A stretch of DNA of 64,000 nt from assembly GCA_963698495.1 (NCBI GenBank), contig CAVORB010000020.1, forward strand, positions 62,001 to 126,000. The letters are read 5' to 3'. Origin of the DNA: CAVORB01 sp963698495 (lineage in GTDB: Bacteria; Pseudomonadota; Gammaproteobacteria; Chromatiales; Chromatiaceae). How positions within the stretch are numbered: the stretch's first letter is position 1; the number at the start of each line of letters is the position of its first letter. This document shows positions 36,202-44,338 of this stretch, one piece after another. The position numbers and the translations under genes are program-made. The notes beneath the pieces are model-generated. The model worked only from the letters and a program-made list of their open reading frames with translations, made no database searches and had not been told where the DNA came from.

Positions 36202-36660
36202 TCAGCCGCGCCAGACGGAGTCGGTCAAGTCGGCGATCTGCGCGTAGTAAGCGTCCCGGTCCAGGCCGAGCACACCTGAACCGAAGAGCTCCGCATCCGC
36301 CGCGGTTGCGATATCGCCGTAGTTGATCAATACGGACTGGTACAGGATCAGCGCCGGCAGCGCCTCGGGCCGGTCCTTGAAGTGTAGATGCAGCGAGATG
36401 ACGTATCCGTCCGCCGGGTCGTCGGAATTGGCTTCGGTCTTGGCGAACAGGCCAGGCTCGATGCCTTCCGATACGAACCTGATCTCGACCGGATACCGGA
36501 TGCATCGTCTGTCCTCGAGGATGCGCAGCACGGTGGGAAAGTCGATGACGGGACCGTACCGGGCGCGGATGTCCGCGGCCTTCTCGATCGCATGTTTGGA
36601 CACGGCGCTGTGGATGACCTTTCCAACGCGCTTCTTAGGCTTTGTTGGTGTTTGTTCCAT
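36202..36660 (-). CDS. hypothetical protein
   Basis: 152 residues from the Met at 36660, giving MEQTPTKPKKRVGKVIHS; the longer upstream frame looks spurious. It is soluble and of mixed structure. Notable segments are FPTVLRILEDRRCIRYPVEI, SDDPADGYVISLHLHFKDRP, LPALILYQSVLINYGDIATA and YYAQIADLTDSVWRG. No membrane segment, signal or cofactor motif. I do not recognise the family. It is the only minus-strand gene inside the respiratory locus, divergent from the gene at 36790. Confidence 0.7.
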   Translation of the reverse strand: MEQTPTKPKKRVGKVIHSAVSKHAIEKAADIRARYGPVIDFPTVLRILEDRRCIRYPVEIRFVSEGIEPGLFAKTEANSDDPADGYVISLHLHFKDRPEALPALILYQSVLINYGDIATAADAELFGSGVLGLDRDAYYAQIADLTDSVWRG

Positions 36661-36789
36661 TGCATTGACGCCTATTGTCTGTACGCGGGCTTGCGGATTC
36701 GGATTCTGTGGGGGCCAGCTCAAATGCAGACGGCTGCATCATAACCGACTTCGACCCGAAGTCCGGATCGTGTCCGGCAGAGGATCTCC

Positions 36790-37161
36790 ATGCCCGATTA
36801 CCAACTGAAGTTCTCCGAGGATGAAGATGCGGAAGCCCGCCAGCGCACCCTCGATGAGCTCCGCGCTTTCGTCGCCGCGATGGATGGCCGCCCCCTCGCG
36901 ATCGTTACGCTGAACGCGGAGCAGAGCCAACTGTGGGATCAGGAGGGCGACGTCGATTACCAGGACGCATACGGGCGGCAGATCGTAGAACAGGTCTCCG
37001 ACGGCGAGACCGAGACCCTGGTCATCCGCAATTGCGACGGGTTCCCGGTGGCGCTGGCGGCAACGGAAGCCGGCGCCGGCTGGCAGGGCATCGGCGTCGA
37101 CAGGCGGCTGCGTTTCGAGATTGCAGCCATGCTGCAGAACGACGAGACCGAGCTTGAATAG
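36790..37161 (+). CDS. hypothetical acidic protein
   Basis: 123 residues, acidic, no signal or membrane segment. An N-terminal helical stretch (FSEDEDAEARQRTLDELRAF) leads to a mixed alpha/beta body (RPLAIVTLNAEQSQLWDQEG, ETETLVIRNCDGFPVALAAT, GIGVDRRLRFEIAAMLQN). Family not recognised. It is 37 bases upstream of a cytochrome gene on the same strand and is likely co-transcribed with it, which hints at a respiratory accessory role. Confidence 0.7.
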   Translation: MPDYQLKFSEDEDAEARQRTLDELRAFVAAMDGRPLAIVTLNAEQSQLWDQEGDVDYQDAYGRQIVEQVSDGETETLVIRNCDGFPVALAATEAGAGWQGIGVDRRLRFEIAAMLQNDETELE

Positions 37162-37198
37162 CGCAACCCAACGAACCAAGATCCGGGAGACCACCGAG

Positions 37199-37531
37199 AT
37201 GAACGAACCGAGATTGTCCGCGCTTCTGATTTGCACTCTCCTCACCGCCGGAGGCGCCTCGGCCGCTTCCGCCCAGGACGCCGCGCCGGATGGAGCGCAG
37301 CTCTACCAGACCAAGGCCTGCATGTCGTGCCACGGCCCAGACGGCCGCACGCCGATACTGCCGATCTATCCCAAGATCGCCGGACAGAAGGCGGGCTACC
37401 TCTACAATCAGATGCGCGACATCAAAAGCGGCGCCCGTAACAACGGCCAATCGATCGTCATGCTCGGCATCATGGCCGGCGTCAACGAGGACGAGATGCA
37501 GGCGCTCGCCGATTGGCTCGCCTCACAATAA
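37199..37531 (+). CDS. monoheme class I cytochrome c
   Basis: 110 residues; signal peptide with cleavage near SASAQDA. Heme motif CMSCHGPDGR, followed by ILPIYPKIAGQKAGYLYNQM and IKSGARNNGQSIVMLGIM with a candidate axial Met, then a short C-terminal helix. It shares the GP.GR.P, YPK.AGQ and YL..QM.DI.SG.R.N pattern with the gene at 35818, so the two are paralogues in one locus, perhaps serving two partners or two potentials. It precedes the TorD-HybE pair. Confidence 0.93.
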   Translation: MNEPRLSALLICTLLTAGGASAASAQDAAPDGAQLYQTKACMSCHGPDGRTPILPIYPKIAGQKAGYLYNQMRDIKSGARNNGQSIVMLGIMAGVNEDEMQALADWLASQ

Positions 37532-37680
37532 CGTTTGCGACGCAGTGGACGAGCCATCTGCAGCGGCGCGAGCTTTGAGTCAGGGGCCACTTTCCAGACT
37601 TCGCCCCGGCGCCGGGACCAGGACACGAGCCGATCCAACCGCCGGCGTCAGCGCGCCTTCCTGAAGCGAGCCGGAGCCTG

Positions 37681-38235
37681 ATGACGCGGCACACAATAGC
37701 GAAGCGGGCATCCCCGGACCGGGAATCAGAGCAACTGCGAATCCTTGCCGCACTGCTCGCCCACCCCGCGGAGGACGCCCTCGACGCCCTGCGCGACCTG
37801 CTCCCGCGGGCGCCATGGCTCGCGGAGTGCATTGTGGAGCTCGAGGGGCTCACGCTCGAGCGCTGGCAGGGGGAGCACACGCGTCTGTTCATCAATGGGT
37901 GGCCCGCAACCGCGTGCCCGCCCTTCGAGTCCGCCTACCGCCAGGGGCAGATGGGCGGCACGAGCGCGGCGGCGTTGGCGAGCCTCTACCGCCGCGCCGG
38001 GCTCCAGGCAAACGAAGCGCCGCCGGACTATCTCGGAACCATGTTGGAGTGCGCCGCATGGCTCGCCGAGCAGGAGGACAGCGGGGGCTTGCTCAGGGAG
38101 CTCGAAGACGACCATCTCAGCCGCTGGGTGCCTCGCTTCGCCCGTGATCTCCGGGACCGCAGCGAGCTGCTGCTCTACCGCGCCCTGGGCGGGCAGATCG
38201 CACGCAGCTTCCCCGGGACCGAGGGTCATGACTGA
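37681..38235 (+). CDS. TorD-family chaperone for a molybdoenzyme
   Basis: 184 residues, all-helical, no signal. TorD/DmsD-type motifs are CPPFESAYRQGQMGG, YRRAGLQANEAPPDYLGTML and ECAAWLAEQED. These cytosolic chaperones bind the Tat signal of a molybdoenzyme, help cofactor insertion and prevent premature export. The likely client is the Tat-signal catalytic subunit encoded at 26125. The stop overlaps the HybE-like start by eight bases (ATGACTGA), so the two chaperones are translationally coupled. Confidence 0.88.
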   Translation: MTRHTIAKRASPDRESEQLRILAALLAHPAEDALDALRDLLPRAPWLAECIVELEGLTLERWQGEHTRLFINGWPATACPPFESAYRQGQMGGTSAAALASLYRRAGLQANEAPPDYLGTMLECAAWLAEQEDSGGLLRELEDDHLSRWVPRFARDLRDRSELLLYRALGGQIARSFPGTEGHD

Positions 38236-38791
38236 CCGCGACTGGAGGATCTGTCCCCCGGCGCTCGCCGACGACGAGGCCCTGGGTCGCGCCGTCGTCG
38301 GGACACACCGGGCCGTCCTGCGCGACCAGCTGTCGGGCGACCCCATGTTGAACGCGGCGCTCGGCGTCCAGCTCCGGGCACTGCGCAGGATCGAGGGCTG
38401 GCGGGTGCTGCTGCTGCTCACCCCCTGGATGCTCGCCCGCCTGCTGTTTCCGGACGATAGGCCGCCGCTGGAGATTCCACGTGGCTGGTCCGCCAACGAG
38501 CGCCAGGGTAGCGACTACCTGGTGCTCGGCCCGCGTCTGGACTTCGTGCTGCTCGGACAGCCGCAGCAGGCACATCTGAACTACGACCCTGCCCTCGGGC
38601 ACTATTTGGTACAGCCGATCTGCCTCGATCTGGCGCCCTACCGGGATGCGGCGGCCGTTTTCGAGGCATGGAATCAGGTCATCCGCACCCGCGACGAAAA
38701 CATGGAGAAGGCCAAGCGCGATTGCCCGCTGCAGAAGGAGATCTCCCGGCGCGAGCTGTTCCGCCGCATCAAGCCACCCAACAGCACCTGA
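38228..38791 (+). CDS. HybE-like [NiFe]-hydrogenase assembly chaperone family protein
   Basis: 187 residues. The family core is visible in the middle: IEGWRVLLLLTPWMLARLLF, then GWSANERQGSDYLVLGPRLD and DPALGHYLVQPICLDLAP. HybE proteins bind the Tat signal of the hydrogenase-2 small subunit. No hydrogenase subunits are in this window, so either the hydrogenase lies elsewhere or this branch of the family serves the Tat-borne Fe-S or molybdoenzyme subunits encoded upstream. A C-terminal Lys/Arg-rich tail (FRRIKPPNST) ends the protein. Overlap with TorD supports a shared client. Confidence 0.8.
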   Translation: MTDRDWRICPPALADDEALGRAVVGTHRAVLRDQLSGDPMLNAALGVQLRALRRIEGWRVLLLLTPWMLARLLFPDDRPPLEIPRGWSANERQGSDYLVLGPRLDFVLLGQPQQAHLNYDPALGHYLVQPICLDLAPYRDAAAVFEAWNQVIRTRDENMEKAKRDCPLQKEISRRELFRRIKPPNST

Positions 38792-38917
38792 AACCGGTCG
38801 CGGCGAGGTCTCGCTTGAGCGTGCGGGACACCAGTTCAACGCGCGTAGGTTATGCTTCAATCATCCACTCGCATTGCTCGAGAGACCGTGATCCCTCGCG
38901 CTGGAGGTCTTCCCGCC

Positions 38918-39382
38918 GTGACAACCAAACCCATCTCTATCGCCATGCTGCTCGCGTTCGCCATTCCCGCCGCGTGGGGCTCGCCCGATTGGGGCTACCC
39001 GCAAGGGCCCAGCTACTTTCACTCCTACCAGTACACGATGCCTCTCTACGGGCCACCCGCGGCTTATGCCGGCCAACCCAGTCAACAACAATCCGCCGGA
39101 GGAGCCTGGTCCTACGGCGTCAACAGCCGCGAGGTGCCGGGCGGCTACCTGATCGAGCTTGCGCTCCGCGGGATCGCGCCCAGCGAGATCCGGATGCATG
39201 TCCGAGACGGCGCGCTGGTGTTCGAACGCAGCCAGACCTCCGGTGGCTCGGGACAGGGTAGCTTCAGCTTCGGAAGCTTCTTCTGGACCCTGCCCCTCCC
39301 CGCGGATGCGGACGTTTCCCGAGCGGAAGGCCGCGCGGACCAGAACGGCATTCAACTGTTCATCCCGAAGAAGGGAAGCTGA
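38918..39382 (+). CDS. exported HSP20/alpha-crystallin-fold protein
   Basis: 154 residues using the GTG at 38918, chosen because GGAGG stands ten bases upstream and it places a signal peptide (ISIAMLLAFAIPAAWGS) at the N terminus; an ATG at 38852 is possible but adds a non-signal leader. After a Tyr/Pro/Gln-rich segment the C-terminal ~85 residues look like an alpha-crystallin domain: REVPGGYLIELALRGIAPSE, IRMHVRDGALVFERS, FFWTLPLPADADVSRAEGRA and IQLFIPKK. It may be a periplasmic small heat-shock protein. Most Hsp20 proteins are cytosolic, so the signal is notable. Confidence 0.8.
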   Translation: MTTKPISIAMLLAFAIPAAWGSPDWGYPQGPSYFHSYQYTMPLYGPPAAYAGQPSQQQSAGGAWSYGVNSREVPGGYLIELALRGIAPSEIRMHVRDGALVFERSQTSGGSGQGSFSFGSFFWTLPLPADADVSRAEGRADQNGIQLFIPKKGS

Positions 39383-39430
39383 CCCCAAACGAGGCGCCGG
39401 AAGACCCGGTTCGCCGCCGGTCTCGGAGCA

Positions 39431-41662
39431 ATGAGTCGCGTCGAGTACCCCGGATCGAGCCAGGGCGCGCACGCGGAGCGCCTCTCGGGTTCGATCGAGC
39501 GGGTCACCTTCCACAGCCCGGAGAGCGGCTTCTGCGTGCTGCGCGTGAAGGTGCGCGGCCAGCGCGACCTGGTGACCGTGGTCGGCTCAGCGGCCAGCGT
39601 GACCGCCGGCGAATACGTCGACTGTGACGGCTCATGGGTGAATGACCGGCAGCATGGGCTGCAATTCAAGGCCCTGGCCCTGCGCGTCGTCCCCCCCAGC
39701 ACCCTGGAGGGAATCGAGAAGTACCTGGGCTCGGGCATGGTCAAGGGCATCGGCCCCCACTTCGCCCGCAAGCTGGTGCGCGCCTTCGGCGAGCGGGTCT
39801 TCGACGTCATCGAGGACCATCCGGACCGCCTGCAGGAGCTCGACGGCATCGGACCCAAGCGCAGGGACCGGGTGACCAAGGCGTGGGCGGAGCAGAAGGT
39901 GATCCGCGAGATCATGGTCTTCCTGCAGTCCCACGGCGTCGGCACCGCCCGCGCCGTGCGCATCTTCAAGACCTATGGCGACGCGGCGATCGAGAAGGTG
40001 CGGGAGAACCCCTACCGGCTCGCCCTGGACATCCACGGAATCGGCTTCAAGACCGCGGACGCCATTGCGCAGAGGCTCGGCATCCCGCGGGACTCCCTGA
40101 TCCGGGCTCGCGCCGGGGTGCGCCATGCGCTGCAGGAGATCGCCGGCGACGGGCACTGCGCGGCTCACCGCGAGAATCTGGTCGAGACGGCGATCAAGCT
40201 GCTCGCGATCCCGCGGCCCGTGATCGAGCAGGCGGTGGCGGGTGAGCTCACGGAGGAGACCCTGGTCGAGGAAGAGATCGATGGCGTCCCCGCCCTGCTA
40301 CTGACCCCATTGCAGCGGGCGGAGCGGGGCGTGGCCCTGAGCATTGCCCGCCTGCAGCGGAGCCCGCCGAACTGGGGTCACATCGAAGCGGACGCCGCGC
40401 TCGCCTGGGTCGAGGGGGCGTCCGGACTCGAGCTATCCGGCTCCCAGCGCGCGGCGGTGACGAGCGCCGTCAACGCCAAGGTGACCCTGATGACCGGCGG
40501 TCCCGGCGTGGGCAAGACGACGGTCGTCAACAGCATCCTGCGCATCCTGCGCGCGAAAGGGGCTTCGGTGCTCCTGTGCGCGCCGACCGGGCGCGCCGCC
40601 AAGCGATTGTCCGAGTCCACCGGGGTGGAGGCCAAGACGGTACACCGTCTGCTGGAATTCGATCCCCAGATCATGGGCTTCAAGCGGGACCAGTACTCAC
40701 CCCTCGACGCGGACCTGGTGGTGGTGGACGAGGTCTCCATGGTCGACGTCGCCCTGATGAACCAGCTCCTGCGGGCGGTCCCCGACCATGCGGCCATCCT
40801 GCTGGTTGGGGACGTGGACCAGCTACCCTCGGTGGGACCCGGTGCCGTGCTGAAGGACCTGATCGACTCCGGAATGGTACCCACGGTGCGTCTGACCGAG
40901 ATCTTCCGCCAGGCGGCCAGCTCGCGGATCATCGTCAACGCGCACCGGATCAATCGGGGCTTGATGCCCGAGCGTCCAACCGGACAGGATTCCGAGAGCG
41001 ACTTCTACCTGATCCCGTGCGACACGCCGGCGCTGATCCATGAGCGCCTGATAACGGTCGTCACCGAACGCATTCCCCGGCGCTTCGGGCTCGACCCGAT
41101 CAACGACATCCAGGTATTGACCCCAATGAATCGAGGCGGACTCGGGGCCCGTTCCCTGAACATCGAGCTGCAGGAACGGCTCAATCCGGACGGCCAGCCG
41201 CGCATCACACGCTTCGGCTGGACCTACGCCCCGCGGGACAAGGTGATGCAGACCGTCAACAATTACGACAAGGAGGTCTTCAACGGCGACATCGGCCGCA
41301 TCGCCCGCATCGAAGAGGAGGAGGGGCTGGTCGTCGTCGACTACGACGGCCGTCAGGTCGAGTACGAGACCGGCGAGCTGGACGAGCTCTCCCTCGCCTA
41401 CGCCACGACGATCCACAAGAGCCAGGGATCCGAGTATCCTGCGGTGGTGATCCCGCTCTCGACGCAGCACTACACGCTATTGGAGCGCAACCTGCTGTAC
41501 ACGGCCGTAACCAGGGGCCGAAGACTGGTCGTTCTCGCCGCCGAGAACAGGGCCCTGGGGATGGCGGTGAAACGCACGGGATCGGTGCGCCGACTGACCA
41601 GACTGCGTCAGCGTGTTCAGGAGGCCTTCGAGGAGCAGATACGCGAGGCGCCGAAGCCTTGA
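39431..41662 (+). CDS. recD2: RecD2 5'-3' DNA helicase
   Basis: 743 residues, the RecD2 length. The N-terminal region holds the tandem helix-hairpin-helix segment characteristic of RecD2 (GSGMVKGIGPHFARKLVRAF, LDGIGPKRRDRV). The helicase core has Walker A GGPGVGKTT, CAPTGRAAKRL, Walker B VVDEVSMVD, GDVDQLPSVGPGAVL, LTEIFRQA and the motif V-VI segment YATTIHKSQGSEYP and LLYTAVTRGRRL. It is a stand-alone helicase acting in DNA repair and not part of RecBCD. GGAG precedes the ATG at 39431. Confidence 0.96.
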   Translation: MSRVEYPGSSQGAHAERLSGSIERVTFHSPESGFCVLRVKVRGQRDLVTVVGSAASVTAGEYVDCDGSWVNDRQHGLQFKALALRVVPPSTLEGIEKYLGSGMVKGIGPHFARKLVRAFGERVFDVIEDHPDRLQELDGIGPKRRDRVTKAWAEQKVIREIMVFLQSHGVGTARAVRIFKTYGDAAIEKVRENPYRLALDIHGIGFKTADAIAQRLGIPRDSLIRARAGVRHALQEIAGDGHCAAHRENLVETAIKLLAIPRPVIEQAVAGELTEETLVEEEIDGVPALLLTPLQRAERGVALSIARLQRSPPNWGHIEADAALAWVEGASGLELSGSQRAAVTSAVNAKVTLMTGGPGVGKTTVVNSILRILRAKGASVLLCAPTGRAAKRLSESTGVEAKTVHRLLEFDPQIMGFKRDQYSPLDADLVVVDEVSMVDVALMNQLLRAVPDHAAILLVGDVDQLPSVGPGAVLKDLIDSGMVPTVRLTEIFRQAASSRIIVNAHRINRGLMPERPTGQDSESDFYLIPCDTPALIHERLITVVTERIPRRFGLDPINDIQVLTPMNRGGLGARSLNIELQERLNPDGQPRITRFGWTYAPRDKVMQTVNNYDKEVFNGDIGRIARIEEEEGLVVVDYDGRQVEYETGELDELSLAYATTIHKSQGSEYPAVVIPLSTQHYTLLERNLLYTAVTRGRRLVVLAAENRALGMAVKRTGSVRRLTRLRQRVQEAFEEQIREAPKP

Positions 41663-41857
41663 CGTAGGATTCGGTGCCGTATCCACGCGACCTGAAGCCA
41701 GACCGCAAAAAGACGCTGATTTACGGCCGTCCTGGCCAAAATCAGCACGCCAGCCAAGAAGCGTGGTTCTTGGATCGCTTCGTTTTCGAACGCTTGCGCG
41801 CCTGAACATGGCGTCACATCCCTGTGCCGCCGCAAGCGCTGAATCGATCAGCGCTGC

Positions 41858-42616
41858 CTAACGCCCATCCCGGGAAAAACGAACCTTCCGGGACACCGCA
41901 TAGATCGCCTTGAAAAACAGCGCCGCAGCGGTAAACAGTAGGGCCACACTGATAATGACCGCGATGATGATGATCGCCTTCCCCTCTCTTTCTCCAATGC
42001 TCGCCAGGGCGTCTCGCGTGACGTTTTCGGATTGAAACAGGAACTCCTCCAGCCTTTGATTGAATTCGTCTTCCCGCTCCTCTATTTCCGCGACCAGCCT
42101 TTCGGCTTCGCTGGATTTTCCGGCCGCGAACAAATCAAACAGATTATCGGCACGCGTAACGTATATGGCATACTCCTCCTGTATCGAGCTGAGGGATCTT
42201 TCAATGTCAGCAAGTGCAGCTGCCAGGTGCTCATCAGAAGCCCGCTGGCGGGCTTCGACGCTCATGCTCGATGCGCCCTTGATTTCTGCATTTACCTTGA
42301 CGGCGATATCCTTGAATCTGGTTCTCGCCTCGTTCAGAAGCCTCAGATTATTTTTATCGTCCTGTTGCCCACGCGCAGCGATCTCTGCATAGCGCAAGCC
42401 CCGTTCGAACCAGTACGTCTGCTCCAATTTGTGCACGGTGATCCGGGTTATCATTTCCGTGATCGGGATCTCCTGCTCGACGACCTCTTTGAGCTCATCA
42501 TTGAGTTGAAAAAGGAAATAGATACTCGCTATGCCTGATCCCAGCAAAACAAAAAACAATACCCCGGTCAGCCAAAATACGTTTTCTTTGTGTTTGGCCG
42601 TCTTGGATTGAGTCAT
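41858..42616 (-). CDS. two-helix membrane sensor with periplasmic four-helix bundle, no signalling domain
   Basis: 252 residues from the Met at 42616. A first transmembrane helix (NVFWLTGVLFFVLLGSG) leads to a ~170-residue helical periplasmic domain like the 4HB sensor of chemoreceptors (EIPITEMITRITVHKLEQTY, the EARTRFKDIAVKVNAEIKGA block, and IEEREDEFNQRLEEFLFQSE). A second transmembrane helix (AIIIIAVIISVALLFTAAAL) and a 15-residue basic tail follow. There is no HAMP, MA or kinase domain, so it is either a receptor stripped of its output module or one that acts through a partner. Codon use is much less GC-rich than its neighbours. Confidence 0.8.
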   Translation of the reverse strand: MTQSKTAKHKENVFWLTGVLFFVLLGSGIASIYFLFQLNDELKEVVEQEIPITEMITRITVHKLEQTYWFERGLRYAEIAARGQQDDKNNLRLLNEARTRFKDIAVKVNAEIKGASSMSVEARQRASDEHLAAALADIERSLSSIQEEYAIYVTRADNLFDLFAAGKSSEAERLVAEIEEREDEFNQRLEEFLFQSENVTRDALASIGEREGKAIIIIAVIISVALLFTAAALFFKAIYAVSRKVRFSRDGR

Positions 42617-42808
42617 GACAGTTTCTACTCCACGAGGCGCGGTGGGTCGCAAAGGCTGGGAAAACAGTCTACCCGGCACGGATTGCCCCGGGAACTGACG
42701 GTCCAAACCTCGGACATTCTCTCATGCGGCGCAAGGGATGGGGACTTCCCGCGCACACGAGACGCAGTCAGTCTTGCAAACCACCACCGGCAGGCTATTC
42801 TTCGACGG

Positions 42809-43150
42809 ATGGCTAGACCCCTTCGTATCTTGCCGGGAGGCTTTGCCACGCCACCTCGCGCTGGGATCGGCACGAGGCCGTCTAGCCCGAGCGGGGCTTT
42901 CATCCGTAGGTTCGCTGGGCTCGCCAAGCCGCTGAAACGACCGCGCGGGATTCCTCAAGCGCAGCGCCCACCGTTGGCCAAGCCACTTCCCCGCTTCGAG
43001 CATGCCTGCCCGAGCCGCCGCGCACACGCTGGCCCGGGCCTTTTTCACCGGCGTTTACACCTGCAGGAGATCGCGGATCATCTCCGTGTGCATGGCTCGA
43101 CGGTCAGCCACCCCATCCTCCGCTGGCCGGAAACCAGAGGACACCGGCCC
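42809..43150 (+). pseudogene. RAYT (REP-associated tyrosine transposase) remnant
   Basis: The ATG at 42809 begins MARPLRI, the hallmark start of RAYT/Y1 transposases, and continues PGGF before losing frame near 42840. The centre of the gene, with the HUH and Tyr catalytic residues, is missing. A C-terminal tail reappears at about 42945-43145: IPQAQRPPLAKPL, then ARAFFTGVYT in one frame and LQEIADHLRVHGSTVS in the next, the helix-turn-helix with which these proteins end. One missing C near 43063 separates the two frames. It is clearly inactive. Confidence 0.72.
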
Positions 43151-43233
43151 TCCGAGCCGCTGACCAGGCGACACGACAGAGCGCTTGATCGCAACACTTC
43201 ACTTCGTTCTCGCTTGAGGAGAGGAGATCAACG

Positions 43234-43677
43234 ATGAGCTTTTGGTCATGGGACCCGTCCCTATCCGTAGGAATTGAGATCATCGATCGCCAGCACCAGA
43301 GAATCGTGGATTACATCAATGACCTTCATTCGGCGCACCTCGAAAAGGATCAAGGTAAGGTATCCGAGGTGCTGGCCGGGCTGCGCGATTACACCCAGAC
43401 TCATTTCACATTTGAAGAGGATCTGATGGAGAGCTCCGGCTATCCTTTGTCTGAAACACATAAAACGGTCCACGACTCCTTTGTTGCTCATCTGGATAAG
43501 CTCGTTGAACAGCACGAGAACGGAAAAGACGTTAGCCGCAAGCTGATGTCGATGCTGCAAGTCTGGTTAACGAACCATATCAAGAATGATGACAAAGACT
43601 ATTCGAGCATTGTAAAGGAGATGCTCGGCCAGCATGAGGGATGGTTCAGACGGACCGCAAACCGGTTTTTCAGCTAG
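43234..43677 (+). CDS. bacteriohemerythrin
   Basis: 147 residues, single-domain. Di-iron ligands are in place: His in IDRQHQRIVDYIN, His and Glu in YTQTHFTFEEDLM, His in ETHKTVHDSFVAHLDKL, and His and Asp in WLTNHIKNDDKDYSS. It binds O2 reversibly in the cytoplasm and may deliver or sense oxygen. GAGGAGAGG lies just upstream. Its base composition is closer to the 41.9-kb sensor gene than to the rest, and a RAYT remnant lies between them, so the three may have arrived together. Confidence 0.95.
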   Translation: MSFWSWDPSLSVGIEIIDRQHQRIVDYINDLHSAHLEKDQGKVSEVLAGLRDYTQTHFTFEEDLMESSGYPLSETHKTVHDSFVAHLDKLVEQHENGKDVSRKLMSMLQVWLTNHIKNDDKDYSSIVKEMLGQHEGWFRRTANRFFS

Positions 43678-43818
43678 CTTCAGGCAGCCGGTACAGTCAA
43701 CAGGTCAAGGGACAGCATCCACACTCGCGCGGCTTCGGGCACAGCGTCCCTCTCAACACTGCCCGGGGCTACGGTCACGGAGGCCGGAACCTCTGCCTAC
43801 CTCGCGGAGGGATCGGCC

Positions 43819-44151
43819 ATGACCAATCGAGACGTCGTCGAGGCGTACCTTCGGTGCTTCTGCGGGGGCGACGTCGACGGCATGGCCCCCTTGCTCGCAA
43901 CCGACCTGAGCTTTACCGGAACCCTCCATTTCTATCGCTCAGCCGCGGAGTATCTGGATGATCTCCGGCGTGACCCGCCTGAACCATCCGTATGCAGGTT
44001 CGTAAGCGTGACCAAGAGCCCGGATTCCGTGGCCGTTTTCTACGAGTACGAGAAGGCGGACCGAACGATGCGGATCGCCCAGCTGTTCACGCTCGAATCT
44101 CGGCGAATCAAGCGCATCCTGTTGGTGTTCGATGGCAGAGGCTTCGACTAA
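43819..44151 (+). CDS. SnoaL/NTF2-like protein
   Basis: 110 residues with the cone-shaped NTF2-like pattern: an N-terminal helix (MTNRDVVEAYLRCFCGGDVD), LLATDLSFTGTLHFYRSAAE, then FVSVTKSPDSVAVFYEYEKA and a final strand RIKRILLVFDGRGFD. Members are small-molecule-binding or isomerase-like scaffolds, and no catalytic residues can be assigned. GGAGGGATCGGCC precedes the ATG. Stands alone. Confidence 0.8.
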   Translation: MTNRDVVEAYLRCFCGGDVDGMAPLLATDLSFTGTLHFYRSAAEYLDDLRRDPPEPSVCRFVSVTKSPDSVAVFYEYEKADRTMRIAQLFTLESRRIKRILLVFDGRGFD

Positions 44152-44338
44152 CATGAGCGGGCGCGGAGGTCGCTGACCCTGCCTCATCCCGTCGGACATC
44201 GGCGCGAGCGACCCCCCGCCTGGTTTCGGCTGATCCTGCTGCCGCTCACGGATCACCTACCGACCTCAGACGCGGCATCTGGACGAACGCTTGTCATCAC
44301 CAACGCGCCAGTCCAGCGCGAAGAACCCGGGAACAGCG

